The position numbers and the translations under genes are program-made. A stretch of DNA of 64,000 nt from CAVPOO01 sp963707015 (GTDB lineage Bacteria > Pseudomonadota > Gammaproteobacteria > Thiohalobacterales > Thiohalobacteraceae), in the NCBI GenBank assembly GCA_963707015.1, contig CAVPOO010000009.1:372001-436000 (forward strand). Direction: 5' to 3'. A model generated the notes under the pieces. That model did no database searches. It was given only the letters and a program-made list of their open reading frames with translations, and was not told where the DNA came from. This document shows, in pieces, positions 28,691 through 37,924 of this stretch (the stretch's first letter is position 1; the number at the start of each line of letters is the position of its first letter).

Positions 28691-28912
28691 GTGCTCGAGG
28701 TCGTATGCCATGCCGGACTGGACAGGCGACTCGGCCCCGAGCGCACGCTATTCAACGCACGCGCGGTGATCGAACGCTACCCGACGCGTCAGGTAACGGC
28801 AGACGGCGCGGTGCGGGGCGCGAGCCATCAGACCGGCTGGACCGGACTCGTGGCCATGACCATCCAGCTGTACGGGATCACCAGGCTGGGTCAAATGTAT
28901 TTGTTTAGCTAA
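28691..28912 (+). pseudogene. C-terminal remnant of an MGH1-like glycoside hydrolase
   Basis: The frame encodes PERTLFNARAVIERYPTR and GASHQTGWTGLVAMTIQLYG, then stops at 28912. The GxSHQTGWTGLVA signature marks the C-terminus of MGH1-type glucosyl hydrolases/glucosidases. Everything N-terminal is missing. A short unassigned coding-like stretch (FFSDLNVPDIEYSALQALME) lies just upstream in another frame. Confidence 0.6.
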
Positions 28913-29049
28913 ACGTCCCGGCAGAATCCTGGCAAAGGTCTTACTACGGTCGTTCTTTCTCATTAAACGGGGATTTCCGGCCATGAACGGACCTTCGACC
29001 AGAACAAAAAGCGGCCCCGAAACGAGCCGCCGTCAATGCGATGTAGTTA

Positions 29050-29613
29050 TTATTTAAGATTGAAGTGATAGATTGAGTCTTTCTCGTACTTACCATCCTT
29101 GTAGATGGTATATGTCGTTTTGAGGTGGTTATTAGCTTGCGACAACTCGTGTTTGATTCCGTGGACATGGCCTTCAGCAGAATTGCACAGGGATGTGTTC
29201 ATATCGCAAACCAGTACAATGGTACTATCGTTTGATTTGGCAGCATCCAGTGTCAATTCAGGCTGATTCTGCTTGGCACAATAGTGTTTTGCTTGAACTT
29301 GCGAGCAATTCTTGAAATCGTTGCAATGATACATGGATACCATTTCCTTACCTGTACCAGGCAAAAGATTTTCCTGTACTGCACTTCCTTTACCGACCAC
29401 TTTGAAGCTCATTGCTGTTTTGTCAGTTCCAATAAGTTCTGCCGCAGGCCCTTTTTTTGTCGCACCGCCTTCTTGTGTATCGGCGGGCGATAACACCCAG
29501 TTACCATCGAGCATAGTGAGTGTCTTGTAATAATCTAGCGCATTGGTATCCGCCCAGACGCTGTTCAATACAAGTGTCAAGCTCAGCATGAATGTATAGT
29601 TTATGAATTTCAT
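29050..29613 (-). CDS. Secreted protein of unknown function
   Basis: This 187-residue protein has a signal peptide (FMLSLTLVLNSVWA). The mature part contains several Cys (YHCNDFKNCSQVQAKHYC, VCDMNTSLCNS) that probably form disulfides, and a beta-rich C-terminus (TTYTIYKDGKYEKDSIYHF). The overall shape suggests a small periplasmic beta-barrel or lipocalin-like protein, but no family is recognised. GGGG lies ~10 nt before the ATG. Coding sequence and flanks are clearly AT-richer than the rest of the window, which suggests recent acquisition. Confidence 0.7.
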   Translation of the reverse strand: MKFINYTFMLSLTLVLNSVWADTNALDYYKTLTMLDGNWVLSPADTQEGGATKKGPAAELIGTDKTAMSFKVVGKGSAVQENLLPGTGKEMVSMYHCNDFKNCSQVQAKHYCAKQNQPELTLDAAKSNDSTIVLVCDMNTSLCNSAEGHVHGIKHELSQANNHLKTTYTIYKDGKYEKDSIYHFNLK

Positions 29614-30004
29614 AATTAACCCCGCATATACCTAGCTGATACCAAGCATAGGTTAACTATAGACGACACGATGCAAATAACCGGTAGATAACCGATTTGG
29701 TTGACAACAGACCTACCGATTAAATAAGTAGAAATACTGACTTTGGGGAGATTTACTTTGTGGGTACGTAGGGCCGGAATGGGTCGTTCTTTGTCTTTAA
29801 ATAATCGCTTATATAAGAGGTGACTAAAGGACCGGAACGGGTCGAAGGTTGCCCTTCACACCGTTTTCATCAAGAAAAATCGATTGAACCGCTGAGTGCG
29901 GCTAACCGCTGCCGTTCGTGACGCGACGCTTAGCCTCGCCTGGCAGGTGGTTGCTCGTGTCAGACGCGTGATACTTCGCGGTGCCGAAGCCTGCACACGG
30001 TAGT
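29614..30004. other. Intergenic, AT-rich then repeat-like
   Basis: No gene is seen. It includes two short related motifs, GGCCGGAATGGGTCG and GGACCGGAACGGGTCG, also seen near 6990. A chance TTGACA lies at 29701 with no gene downstream. Confidence 0.4.
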
Positions 30005-30700
30005 CTCGCCCGGATTTTCCAGGGCGGCGTTGGAAGATCCTGTTCTGTTGCGCCCATTCAAACTGTATTGAACGTGCAAAGGACCGTGTGTTTCATGGAG
30101 ATGCCTATCCCGGCCCTGGCTGGTTCTCCTGCGCCTGGCGCCCCGGTTCGCGCGCGCGCATGCGTAGGTGCGGAGACGGGGCGCTGCGGTCGCGTGGCAG
30201 CCGGCGCGCTTACGCTCACCCCCGCGACTTGCTCTTCACTGAAGTGGTAGCGACGGCGACCTCGTTATCGCGCCCGGGGCTCGGCTGTGCCAAGCCCGCT
30301 TCGCACCAGTGTGCCGCTATCTCGTGAAAGATTTTGGGACATCCAAGTCGCCAAAATCGACTCGCCAACGCGGCAGCCATTGTGCCCCGGCCGTCCTGCG
30401 GTCGCAGCGGCACTCCTCTACGCGGAGCACCACAGCGCCCACAATGACTCGACGGCGTGTCGGATGCGCTTGCATACGGCCTACGCTGGCTACGGAAGCC
30501 TCCGGCCCCTTCGCCACTTCAGCCATACGCCCGCGCCCTACGCCTTCCGGGGACTATCCGCCTCGGGCTTCGCCCTTCCCTGGCGGACAGCGGGCGAAAG
30601 GTCCACCGGACCTTTCGCTTTGCTGGCTTCGCCCAGAGCGGCGTCCAGACACACGAGCCCTGCGCCAGCATACGGGATCCCTGTGAGAAATCCGGGCTAG
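30005..30700. mobile_element. Large non-autonomous relative of MITE (a) (element b)
   Basis: About 700 bp. The left end CTCGCCCGGATTTTCCAGGG is a degenerate version, and the right end CTGTGAGAAATCCGGGCTAG a close version, of the MITE (a) termini. Both flanks align with MITE (a) inward for ~50 bp, and the 7781-7891 repeat unit occurs at about 30085-30190. No transposase is encoded; the open frames inside are not protein-like. Its right CTAG is shared with the left CTAG of the next element. Confidence 0.65.
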
Positions 30701-30863
30701 CCCGCATTTCTCACCAGGATGACACGCCCTCGCTTGATCTTTGAATCCACAAACCATTTTCCTCAGTCGGAAATACAGCCCGTATTCCGCTCCATCGGAA
30801 AATGGTTTGTGAATCCGAATCTCTGCGCGATCATCGTGCCCCCCGGTGAGAAATGCGGGCTAG
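30697..30863. mobile_element. CTAG-bounded 167-bp MITE (c)
   Basis: Terminal repeats CTAGCCCGCATTTCTCACC and GGTGAGAAATGCGGGCTAG are perfect complements. The interior is itself palindromic: CACAAACCATTTTCC pairs with GGAAAATGGTTTGTG, and CGGAAATAC roughly with GTATTCCG, so the whole element can fold into one hairpin. It ends exactly on the stop codon of the following small gene. A near-identical copy lies at 54173-54336. Confidence 0.85.
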
Positions 30864-31081
30864 TGCTCGAAGTTCGGGTCCATGATGACTTCCGCCCAGA
30901 ACACCTTGGCGGGTTCCTTGGCCTGAAGCTCCATGGCCTTTTTGGTCGCCTCGCCGTAGGTCATCTCCTCGTCAAAATGGCTCTTTTGGAACCCGTACTT
31001 CTCCTTCCAGGCAATATGGTAGCCCGTATCGGAACTGCGCTTTACCAGTGAGTCCGCTCTTGCTTTGAAGTGTCCGGCCAT
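30860..31081 (-). CDS. Small protein of unknown function
   Basis: A 73-residue soluble protein beginning MAGHFKARADSLVKRSSDTG and ending in EVIMDPNFEH. The ATG at 31081 is preferred over the one at 31099 because GAGGA lies ~8 nt upstream. It is rich in Lys, Glu and Ala with no signal peptide or membrane helix. A MITE abuts its stop codon. The last nine codons are repeated beside MITE (a) at 8140-8163, so at least one paralogue once existed. No family recognised. Confidence 0.65.
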   Translation of the reverse strand: MAGHFKARADSLVKRSSDTGYHIAWKEKYGFQKSHFDEEMTYGEATKKAMELQAKEPAKVFWAEVIMDPNFEH

Positions 31082-31178
31082 AATGCAATCCTCGTTCAAG
31101 TTAAGGTGTCACAACCTGGGTGCGCTGATTATATCCGAACTGTGCGTTTCAGTGTTCCACCGACGGGGGAATCCGCCT

Positions 31179-31226
31179 GTCAGAAGCCAGAAGCCAGAAG
31201 CCAGAATACAGAATACAGAATACAGG
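31179..31226. repeat. Heptanucleotide tandem array (CAGAANN)
   Basis: About six 7-bp units: three of CAGAAGC, then three of CAGAATA. The same heptamer type recurs at 61378-61480 and, in opposite orientation, at 61517-61552. Confidence 0.8.
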
Positions 31227-31286
31227 GGCTGATGAGGGTGTGCCTCGCCCACCGACAGCTTGGTTTAGATCCAGACCTGGTTGTTG

Positions 31287-31348
31287 GCCACGGAACCTAC
31301 GGAATCCACCCAAGAATTATTGATTCCTCCTGCTGTGGGTTCCGTGGC
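31287..31348. other. Inverted repeat downstream of ftsH
   Basis: GCCACGGAACC (31287-31297) and GGTTCCGTGGC (31338-31348) form a perfect 11-bp stem with a 40-nt loop in the 31082-31418 gap. It lies downstream of ftsH, upstream of no obvious gene, and lacks a T-run. It may be an RNA end structure or a repeat. Confidence 0.4.
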
Positions 31349-31418
31349 TATAAACGAAAATACTGGGGCGCAGACTGATCTGTCAGCATCCGTCATTATC
31401 ACATTGAAAGCGTACTAG

Positions 31419-33218
31419 TCACTTGAGGCTGGGCAGTTCGTCGCGGGTCATGGTTTCCTGTTCCAGCAGCTGTTTCGCGCCGGCATCGAGCTGGGTACGG
31501 TATTTCGTGAGAATGGCGGTTGCCTTATCGAATGCCTGATTGACGAGTTCGCGTATTGAACAGTCGATTTCACGGGCGGTTTCTTCGCTGTATTCGCGCT
31601 GGGTCACGCCGAACGGCGTCTCGCCGAGAAATCCGGGGCGCTGGCTTTCATAGGTCATCTGACCGAGTTTCTCGGACATGCCGAAGCGGGTGACCATGTG
31701 CCGGGCGATCTCCGTGGCCTTGTCGATGTCATCCGCGGCACCCGTGGAGATTTCGTTGAACACCAGTCGTTCGGCCGCCCGCCCGCCGAGCAGCACGGCC
31801 ATCTTGTTTTCCAGTTCCTCGCGGGTCATCAGGAAGCGGTCCTCCGTGGGACGCTGCAGGGTATAACCGAGGGCGCCGATGCCGCGCGGGATGATGGAAA
31901 TCTTGTGCACCGGGTCCATGCCGGGCAGCGCGGTCGCAACCAGTGCGTGGCCCATTTCGTGGCAGGCGACCACCTCGCGCTCGTGGGGATTGAGCAGCCG
32001 GCTCTTCTTTTCGAGCCCCGCGACGATGCGCTCGATGGCTGCCGTGAAATCGGCCATGGCGACCGAGTCGGCGGCGCGGCGGGTGGCGAGCAGCGCCGCC
32101 TCATTGACCAGGTTGGCCAGATCGGCACCGGTAAAACCCGGCGTCAAGGCAGCGATCTGATCCGCATCGACATCCGTGCCGAGATTGATTTTCTTCAGAT
32201 GCACCTTGAGGATCGCGACCCGACCGATCCGGTCGGGTCTGTCCACCAGCACCTGCCGGTCGAAGCGCCCGGCGCGGAGCAGGGCCGGGTCGAGGATCTC
32301 CGGCCGGTTGGTGGCTGCGAGCAGCACGATCCCGGTGCTGGGATCAAAGCCGTCCAGTTCCGCGAGCAGTTGATTGAGCGTCTGCTCCTTCTCGTCATGG
32401 CCGCCCGAGATCGGGCCGATGCCGCGCGCGCGTCCCAGCGCATCCAGCTCGTCGATGAAGATGATGCAGGGCGCGGCCGTGCGCGCCTGCTCGAACAGAT
32501 CGCGCACCCGGGCGGCGCCCACGCCGACGAACATCTCCACGAACTCCGCCCCGCTGATGGAGAAGAACGGCACGCCCGCCTGGCCAGCCACTGCGCGGGC
32601 GAGCAGGGTCTTCCCGGTGCCGGGTGGGCCGACCAGCAGTATGCCCTTGGGGATGTGGGCGCCCAGGCGTCCATAGTCCTGCGGATGCTTGAGAAAGGAG
32701 ACAACCTCCTTGAGCTCCTCTTTCGCCTCATCGACGCCGGCGACATCATCGAAGGTGACCTTGGTGTCGGTCTCCACGTAGACCTTGGCCTTGCTCTTGC
32801 CGATGCTCATCAGGCCGCCGAGGCCCTGACGCTCGGCAATTCGACGGATGAAGAAGCTCCAGATCGCAAAGAAAAACAAGACCGGCAGTACCCAGGAGAG
32901 TACGTCGCGCAGAAACGTGCTTTCCAGCTCTGCGGAGTACTTCACAGCGTGTTTGTTCAACAACTCAGCAAACTGCGGATCCACGCGCGTGGTGATGAAA
33001 AGATCGCGCTTGTCGGTAAGAGGCGCCTTGAGTTTGCCCCGTATGTAGTTCTGCTGGATGACGATCTCCTCGATCTTGTCTTGCTCGAGGAGGGTTTCAA
33101 ACTCGCTGTAGGGTATGGGTTCGATCTGCTGGCTGGTCGTCCACCAGTCTCGGATGAGCAGGATGGCAGTGAGGGCAAGTAACAGATACCAGAGGCTGAA
33201 TTGCGTTTTCTTTTCCAT
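31419..33218 (-). CDS. ftsH: ATP-dependent zinc metalloprotease FtsH
   Basis: A membrane-anchored AAA protease of 599 residues. TM1 lies at about 10-23 and TM2 at about 105-123, with a periplasmic domain between. Walker A GPPGTGKT is at 197-204, Walker B IIFIDELDALG near 250, and the zinc site HEMGH near 418. It degrades short-lived and misassembled membrane proteins. It is not beside rlmE or folP as in the canonical locus, and its short acidic-poor tail (QETMTRDELPSLK) differs from the long E. coli C-terminus, so it may be a second copy. It diverges from glgC. Confidence 0.95.
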   Translation of the reverse strand: MEKKTQFSLWYLLLALTAILLIRDWWTTSQQIEPIPYSEFETLLEQDKIEEIVIQQNYIRGKLKAPLTDKRDLFITTRVDPQFAELLNKHAVKYSAELESTFLRDVLSWVLPVLFFFAIWSFFIRRIAERQGLGGLMSIGKSKAKVYVETDTKVTFDDVAGVDEAKEELKEVVSFLKHPQDYGRLGAHIPKGILLVGPPGTGKTLLARAVAGQAGVPFFSISGAEFVEMFVGVGAARVRDLFEQARTAAPCIIFIDELDALGRARGIGPISGGHDEKEQTLNQLLAELDGFDPSTGIVLLAATNRPEILDPALLRAGRFDRQVLVDRPDRIGRVAILKVHLKKINLGTDVDADQIAALTPGFTGADLANLVNEAALLATRRAADSVAMADFTAAIERIVAGLEKKSRLLNPHEREVVACHEMGHALVATALPGMDPVHKISIIPRGIGALGYTLQRPTEDRFLMTREELENKMAVLLGGRAAERLVFNEISTGAADDIDKATEIARHMVTRFGMSEKLGQMTYESQRPGFLGETPFGVTQREYSEETAREIDCSIRELVNQAFDKATAILTKYRTQLDAGAKQLLEQETMTRDELPSLK

Positions 33219-33631
33219 CGTCTCGGAGAAACAGCGCAGTCACGTCACGCCTGGCGGGAAGCACGTGGGTCACCGCCGCGCGCTCGAGCGCCTCGGGCTT
33301 GAACGCCAAAGTGCTCACTGAGCGCAAGCATACCAGATTTGCCGCGCTGTTGACGGCGGGTCCGGCATGTGCCGGGTTACGCGGGCCCGGCCGGGTCCAC
33401 CGGCGCGCGCGAGTTGCCTGGCGTGGTCGGGGTGGCAGGATTTGCAGCCTGCCATGACCGCATGCATGGCCTCCGGTATACTGGCGCGGGTGATGCCAGG
33501 CCCTGCAGCGCGTAACAGGCCGGGTGCGCGCGCCGCAACAGATCCGCGTCGGGGGGAAATCCAGTATCTGCCAGCTTGGCGCAGGCCGGTTCTTACTGAA
33601 CAGCCACGGAATACCAGAGAGGGACTGCACG
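33219..33631. other. Divergent promoter region ftsH / glgC
   Basis: 413 bp between divergent genes. It must carry both promoters, but no operator or convincing -35/-10 pair could be singled out. No repeat was seen. Confidence 0.4.
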
Positions 33632-34873
33632 ATGAAGAAGATCCGAATCCTTGCGTTTGTGATGGCCGGTGGTGAAGGCAGCCGCCTCCATCCGCTGACG
33701 GCCGAGCGATCCAAACCCGCCGTGCCCTTCGGGGCCCGCTACCAGATCGTGGACTTTGTCCTCAGCAATCTGGTCAACTCCAGAATCCATGCCATCTATC
33801 TGCTGGTGCAGTACAAGTCCCAGTCCCTCATCGAGCACATCCGCCAGTCCTGGGCGCTTTCGCCCATGCTGCCGGAGCAGTTTGTGACCGTCGTGCCACC
33901 CCAGATGCTGCGCGGCCGCGAGTGGTTCCAGGGCACCGCGGATGCCGTGCGGCAGAATCTCAATCTGATCGCGCAACACGACCCGGAGCTGGTGATGGTG
34001 TTCGGAGCCGACCACATCTACCGTATGGACGTGCGTGCGATGGTGCGTTTTCACGCCGAACGTGAGGCGGACATCACCGTGGCCGCGCTTCCCGTGCCCC
34101 TCGAGCAGGCTCGCGGCTTCGGAGTCATCGGCATTGACGCAGACGGGCGGATACGCGATTTTCAGGAAAAGCCTGCGATCCCGGCCGCCATGCCCGAGGA
34201 TCCGACCCGGGCCCTGGCCTCCATGGGCAATTACCTGTTCAAGACCCCGTTGCTCATCGAGGCCCTGCAGGAGGCTGAACGGCGCGGTGAGCGGGACTTC
34301 GGCCGCGATGTGCTGCCACGGCTGATGAAGACCCATCGCCTGTATGCCTATGACTTCGCGTCGAACAAGGTCCCGGGTGTGAGGTCCTATGAAGAACCGG
34401 GCTACTGGCGGGACGTCGGCAGCATCGAGAGCTATTTCGCCGCCAACCAGGACGTGCTCGGCCTGAAGCCCCGCTTCGACGCCTTCAACCCGCGCTGGCC
34501 GATCTACTCCAGTTCCTACCAGGGTCCGGTGGCCAAGATCATCAGCGGCAGCATCGAAAACAGCATCCTTGCAGCCGGCACGGTGGTAAACGATGCCAGC
34601 CTACGCAACTCGATCATCCGGCACGAGGTGCTGCTTGAGAGAGATGTGGAGCTCGACGAATGCATCATTATGGACTCGGTGCACATCCGCCGCGGCGCTC
34701 GCCTGCGCCGGGTCATCGTCGACCGCTACAACTCCATTGCCGCCAAGACCTGTATCGGCTTTGATCCCGAGCATGACCGCAGGCGCTACCATATCTCGGA
34801 TTCGGGCATCGTCGTCGTGCCTTCCGGACGCGCCGCCCCCGGTAATCGGTCCTACACCGGCGGCTACGTGTGA
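33632..34873 (+). CDS. glgC: Glucose-1-phosphate adenylyltransferase
   Basis: GlgC makes ADP-glucose from ATP and glucose-1-phosphate, the committed step of bacterial glycogen synthesis. The 413-residue protein has the nucleotidyltransferase signature MAGGEGSRLHPLTAERSKPA near the N-terminus. FGADHIYRMD marks the metal site, FQEKP the sugar site, and a C-terminal left-handed beta-helix includes SIIRHEV-type hexapeptides. The ATG at 33632 is chosen because AGAGAGGGAC precedes it and homology begins there. No glgA or glgB is nearby; the neighbouring glucan-acting amylosucrase fits a storage theme. Confidence 0.95.
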   Translation: MKKIRILAFVMAGGEGSRLHPLTAERSKPAVPFGARYQIVDFVLSNLVNSRIHAIYLLVQYKSQSLIEHIRQSWALSPMLPEQFVTVVPPQMLRGREWFQGTADAVRQNLNLIAQHDPELVMVFGADHIYRMDVRAMVRFHAEREADITVAALPVPLEQARGFGVIGIDADGRIRDFQEKPAIPAAMPEDPTRALASMGNYLFKTPLLIEALQEAERRGERDFGRDVLPRLMKTHRLYAYDFASNKVPGVRSYEEPGYWRDVGSIESYFAANQDVLGLKPRFDAFNPRWPIYSSSYQGPVAKIISGSIENSILAAGTVVNDASLRNSIIRHEVLLERDVELDECIIMDSVHIRRGARLRRVIVDRYNSIAAKTCIGFDPEHDRRRYHISDSGIVVVPSGRAAPGNRSYTGGYV

Positions 34874-34957
34874 TCCGCAAGGCGTGCGAAAGGCTGCGGC
34901 GGCCTTTGCCCGGGGTCGGACGCGGACCTGGGCCTTGGTCCGAAGCGTCGGCCGGGT

Positions 34958-35761
34958 TCAGCGCGTCTTGGCCCGGTTGTACTCGGCGACCGCCTGCGGC
35001 ATGAGGGACTGGATCCTGGCGATCCGTGTCGTATCCACCGGGTGCGTGCTCAGGAACTCGGGTGGTGAGCCGCCGCGTTTTGCTCCATAGGCGCTGAAGC
35101 GCTTCCAGAAGTCTGTCGCGGAGCGGGGATCATAGCCGGCGCGGGCCATGTACAGCAGCCCCAGCCGATCCGCCTCGAGCTCCTGCTGGCGCGAGTGGGG
35201 CAGGGCGACGCCCACCTGGCTGCCAATGCCATAGGCCTGCTGCACGACGGTCTGGGTCAGCGCCGGCTGGGTGTTCATGGCGACCGCCAGCACCTCGCCG
35301 CCAAGCTGCAACAGCAGTCCCTCCGAGATGCGTTCGGCGCCGTGGCGGGCAACGGCGTGGGCGACCTCGTGGCCGATGACCGTGGCAAGACCGTTCTCGT
35401 CCTGCGTAACCGGCAGGATGCCGCTGTAGATGCCCACCTTGCCGCCCGGCAGACAGAAGGCGTTGGCGGTATCCGGCGCATCGAACAGGACGAATTCCCA
35501 CTGCGCATTCGGCAGGGGCGCCACGGCCGCGATGCGCCTGCCTACCCGTTCCACCAGTGCCGTCTTGGCGGCATCCCTGGAGACGGGCGTCGCCTGCTTG
35601 AGCTTCTGGAACTCCGTCAGACCGAGTTGTGTCGCTTCCGAAGGGCTGATGAGCAGCAGTTGTGAGCGCCCGGTCTCCGGCACGGTGGCGCAACCGGCCA
35701 AGCTTACCAGCACGACCAGCAGCACGCTGCAGAGAGTAGCTTTCGTGGCGTAACGATTCAT
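34958..35761 (-). CDS. M48 family metalloprotease lipoprotein
   Basis: This 267-residue protein has a lipobox (VLVSLAGC) and the zinc motif HEVAHAVARHGAER. The third ligand region ELEADRLGLLYMARAGYDPR is typical of BepA/LoiP-like peptidases. It probably acts at the periplasmic face of the outer membrane on misfolded envelope proteins. SD GAGGAAACA precedes the ATG. It lies 34 bp downstream of the amylosucrase gene in the same direction, so co-transcription is likely. It converges on glgC. Confidence 0.93.
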   Translation of the reverse strand: MNRYATKATLCSVLLVVLVSLAGCATVPETGRSQLLLISPSEATQLGLTEFQKLKQATPVSRDAAKTALVERVGRRIAAVAPLPNAQWEFVLFDAPDTANAFCLPGGKVGIYSGILPVTQDENGLATVIGHEVAHAVARHGAERISEGLLLQLGGEVLAVAMNTQPALTQTVVQQAYGIGSQVGVALPHSRQQELEADRLGLLYMARAGYDPRSATDFWKRFSAYGAKRGGSPPEFLSTHPVDTTRIARIQSLMPQAVAEYNRAKTR

Positions 35762-35795
35762 CGTGTTTCCTCAATCCAGTGTTGGCGTGAACGCC

Positions 35796-37745
35796 TCAGC
35801 GCCCGCCCGGCAGGACCATGAACTGGTAGGGCTCCAGGGTCAGGGTCTGAGTTGCGATGAGGGTGCGTCCGGCGATGACATCGGTCAGGGTCTTGCGCAG
35901 GCCCAGCAGCCGCAGCCGATTCGCCGCCAGGCTCTGTTCCCGCTCGGTGAAATTCGCCAGCACGAGCACGCTCTGATCGGCGTGCTGGCGGAAGTAGCCG
36001 AAGACGTGTTCGTTGCCGGTGTCAACGATCTCGGTGTCGGCGCGCGTGAAGGCCAGGTTCTGCTGCCGGACCTGAATAAGTTTCAGAAGCCCGTGATAGA
36101 TCATGCCGGGGATGCTGGCCTGGTCTTCACGCAGCTCCGCGCGTTCCGCGTCGAATACTGGTCGATGCACCCAGCGGCTGTCGCCGATCATCTCGGGGTC
36201 CTGCTCGTAGCCATAGTCGTTCAACATCCCCAGTTCGTCGCCCAGATAGAGCAGCGGGATGCCACCGATGGTACAGATGATTCCGTGCAGCAACAGGATG
36301 CGGCGAATGGCAAGCGCCTGTTCTTTGGTGTCCTGCTCCTCGAGGGCCTTCTCCAGGCCCGTCAGTGAGGCGGTGCTTCCCGATACCCGGATGTCACCCG
36401 TGGTCGGGTCTTCCTGAAAGGGTAGTCCGCGCGCAAACGAGCCGGTGAACCGCCCGGTGTAGAAGTCGCCAAGAAAGCGGCGATGGGCACGCGCGTCGAC
36501 GCGCAGTTCAACTGCGTCCTCATCGGAGAACACCCAGCCAATGTCGTCATGGCAGCGTATGTAGTTGACCCAGGCACAGCCCGGCGGGACCGCGAAACGC
36601 TTTTCCATGGCATGGCGCAGCAGCCCGACGTCCCGGGTTGCCAGGGCGCTCCACAGCAGTGCCATGAGCTGGGGATTGTAGGAGAGCTGGCACTCCTCCT
36701 CGCTGATGTACTTTGCCACCTCGTCGGGATGCACGATGGCCTCGGATTTGAACACCAGGGCGGGTGCCACGATGCGGGTCAGCGCATTGAAGGCCTGAAT
36801 GAGGAGATGGGCCTCGGGCTGGTTCTCGCAATTCGTGCCGCGCCGCTTCCACAGAAAGGCGACCGCGTCGAGACGCAGGACCTCGACGCCCTGGTTGGCC
36901 AGAAACAGCATTTCCTCCGCCATGCGGTTGAACACCACCGGGTTCTCGTAGTTCAGGTCCCACTGGTAGTTGTGAAAGGTGGTCCAGACCCATTTGCGAA
37001 TCCGGTTGCGATAGGTGAAGCAGCCCGGGTGTTCGTCCGGAAATACCGCCTTGATGGTTTTTTCGAAGGCGTCGGGCTCGGCTCTGTCGGGATACATCCG
37101 GTAGTACGCCTGGTACTCCGGATCGCCCGCCAGCGCCTTGCGCGCCCACTCGTGCTCGTCCGCTGTGTGATTGAACACGAAATCAACGGCGAGACTGATG
37201 CCATGGTGCCTGAGCTCCGCCGCAAGCTCGGCGAGCTGCTCCATCGTGCCCACTGCCGGGTCGACATCGCGATAGCTGCTTACCGCATAGCCGCCGTCGT
37301 TGTCGCCCTCGGGCGATTTGAACAGGGGCATGAGATGCAGGTAGGTGATGCCAAGCTCGGTGAGGTAGGGGATGCGTTTGCGAAGGCCTTCCAGGTTGCC
37401 CGCGAAGCGGTCCACATAGCACATGGCGCCGACCATGCGATGGGACTGGTACCAGTGGGGATCAACCGCCCGGGTAGCGTCGAGGGCCTTCATCTCGGCG
37501 GGCCGTTCCAGCCACTTCTGCATCGCCGAGGAAAAGATCTCTTCGAGATGATAGAAAAAGTCGTAGTGATGCCCGTAGAGGCGGTGCAGATTCTGGAACA
37601 GGCGCGGAAAGTGTTCCTGCAGCCGGGCAAGGAAACCCGCCCACTCGGCCTCATCGACCCGGTCGGCAAAACGTGCCGTCAGACGCGGCAGCAGCCGCCC
37701 CAGCGTCGCCTTGCTCTGTTGACTGTACCAGTTGGGCTCCGACAT
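35796..37745 (-). CDS. Amylosucrase / GH13 alpha-glucan-active enzyme
   Basis: This 649-residue GH13 enzyme has the helical N-terminal domain of amylosucrases and all core motifs: VDFVFNHTADEHEW (region I), EVLRLDAVAFLW with the nucleophile Asp (region II), FKSEAIVHPDE with the acid/base Glu (region III), and RCHDDIGW (region IV). Amylosucrases build alpha-1,4-glucan from sucrose; sucrose hydrolase is the alternative. The ATG at 37745 follows GGAGAAAACG. An upstream ATG at 37784 is disfavoured because homology begins with MSEPNWYSQQSK. The M48 protease gene follows. Confidence 0.92.
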   Translation of the reverse strand: MSEPNWYSQQSKATLGRLLPRLTARFADRVDEAEWAGFLARLQEHFPRLFQNLHRLYGHHYDFFYHLEEIFSSAMQKWLERPAEMKALDATRAVDPHWYQSHRMVGAMCYVDRFAGNLEGLRKRIPYLTELGITYLHLMPLFKSPEGDNDGGYAVSSYRDVDPAVGTMEQLAELAAELRHHGISLAVDFVFNHTADEHEWARKALAGDPEYQAYYRMYPDRAEPDAFEKTIKAVFPDEHPGCFTYRNRIRKWVWTTFHNYQWDLNYENPVVFNRMAEEMLFLANQGVEVLRLDAVAFLWKRRGTNCENQPEAHLLIQAFNALTRIVAPALVFKSEAIVHPDEVAKYISEEECQLSYNPQLMALLWSALATRDVGLLRHAMEKRFAVPPGCAWVNYIRCHDDIGWVFSDEDAVELRVDARAHRRFLGDFYTGRFTGSFARGLPFQEDPTTGDIRVSGSTASLTGLEKALEEQDTKEQALAIRRILLLHGIICTIGGIPLLYLGDELGMLNDYGYEQDPEMIGDSRWVHRPVFDAERAELREDQASIPGMIYHGLLKLIQVRQQNLAFTRADTEIVDTGNEHVFGYFRQHADQSVLVLANFTEREQSLAANRLRLLGLRKTLTDVIAGRTLIATQTLTLEPYQFMVLPGGR

Positions 37746-37924
37746 CGTTTTCTCCAGCACTCTGGCATGATACACACGCGGCACGCGCGTCGCTTACCGT
37801 GGAACCCGCCGAACGGCACTCTTCTGACATTTGGTCAGAGGCGCGGAAGCCGGTACCCTGTCCGCTATCGAGCGGACAGGGCGCCGGCAGCGCCCCCCCG
37901 AATCGGACCATGCCGACCGCAGCG

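Noticed and set aside
29701..29740. TTGACA-like promoter
   Set aside because: No properly spaced -10 box and no plus-strand gene follows.
30287..30700. 137-codon frame inside the large MITE relative
   Set aside because: It ends at the element terminus and resembles no protein; overlapping open frames occur in several phases.
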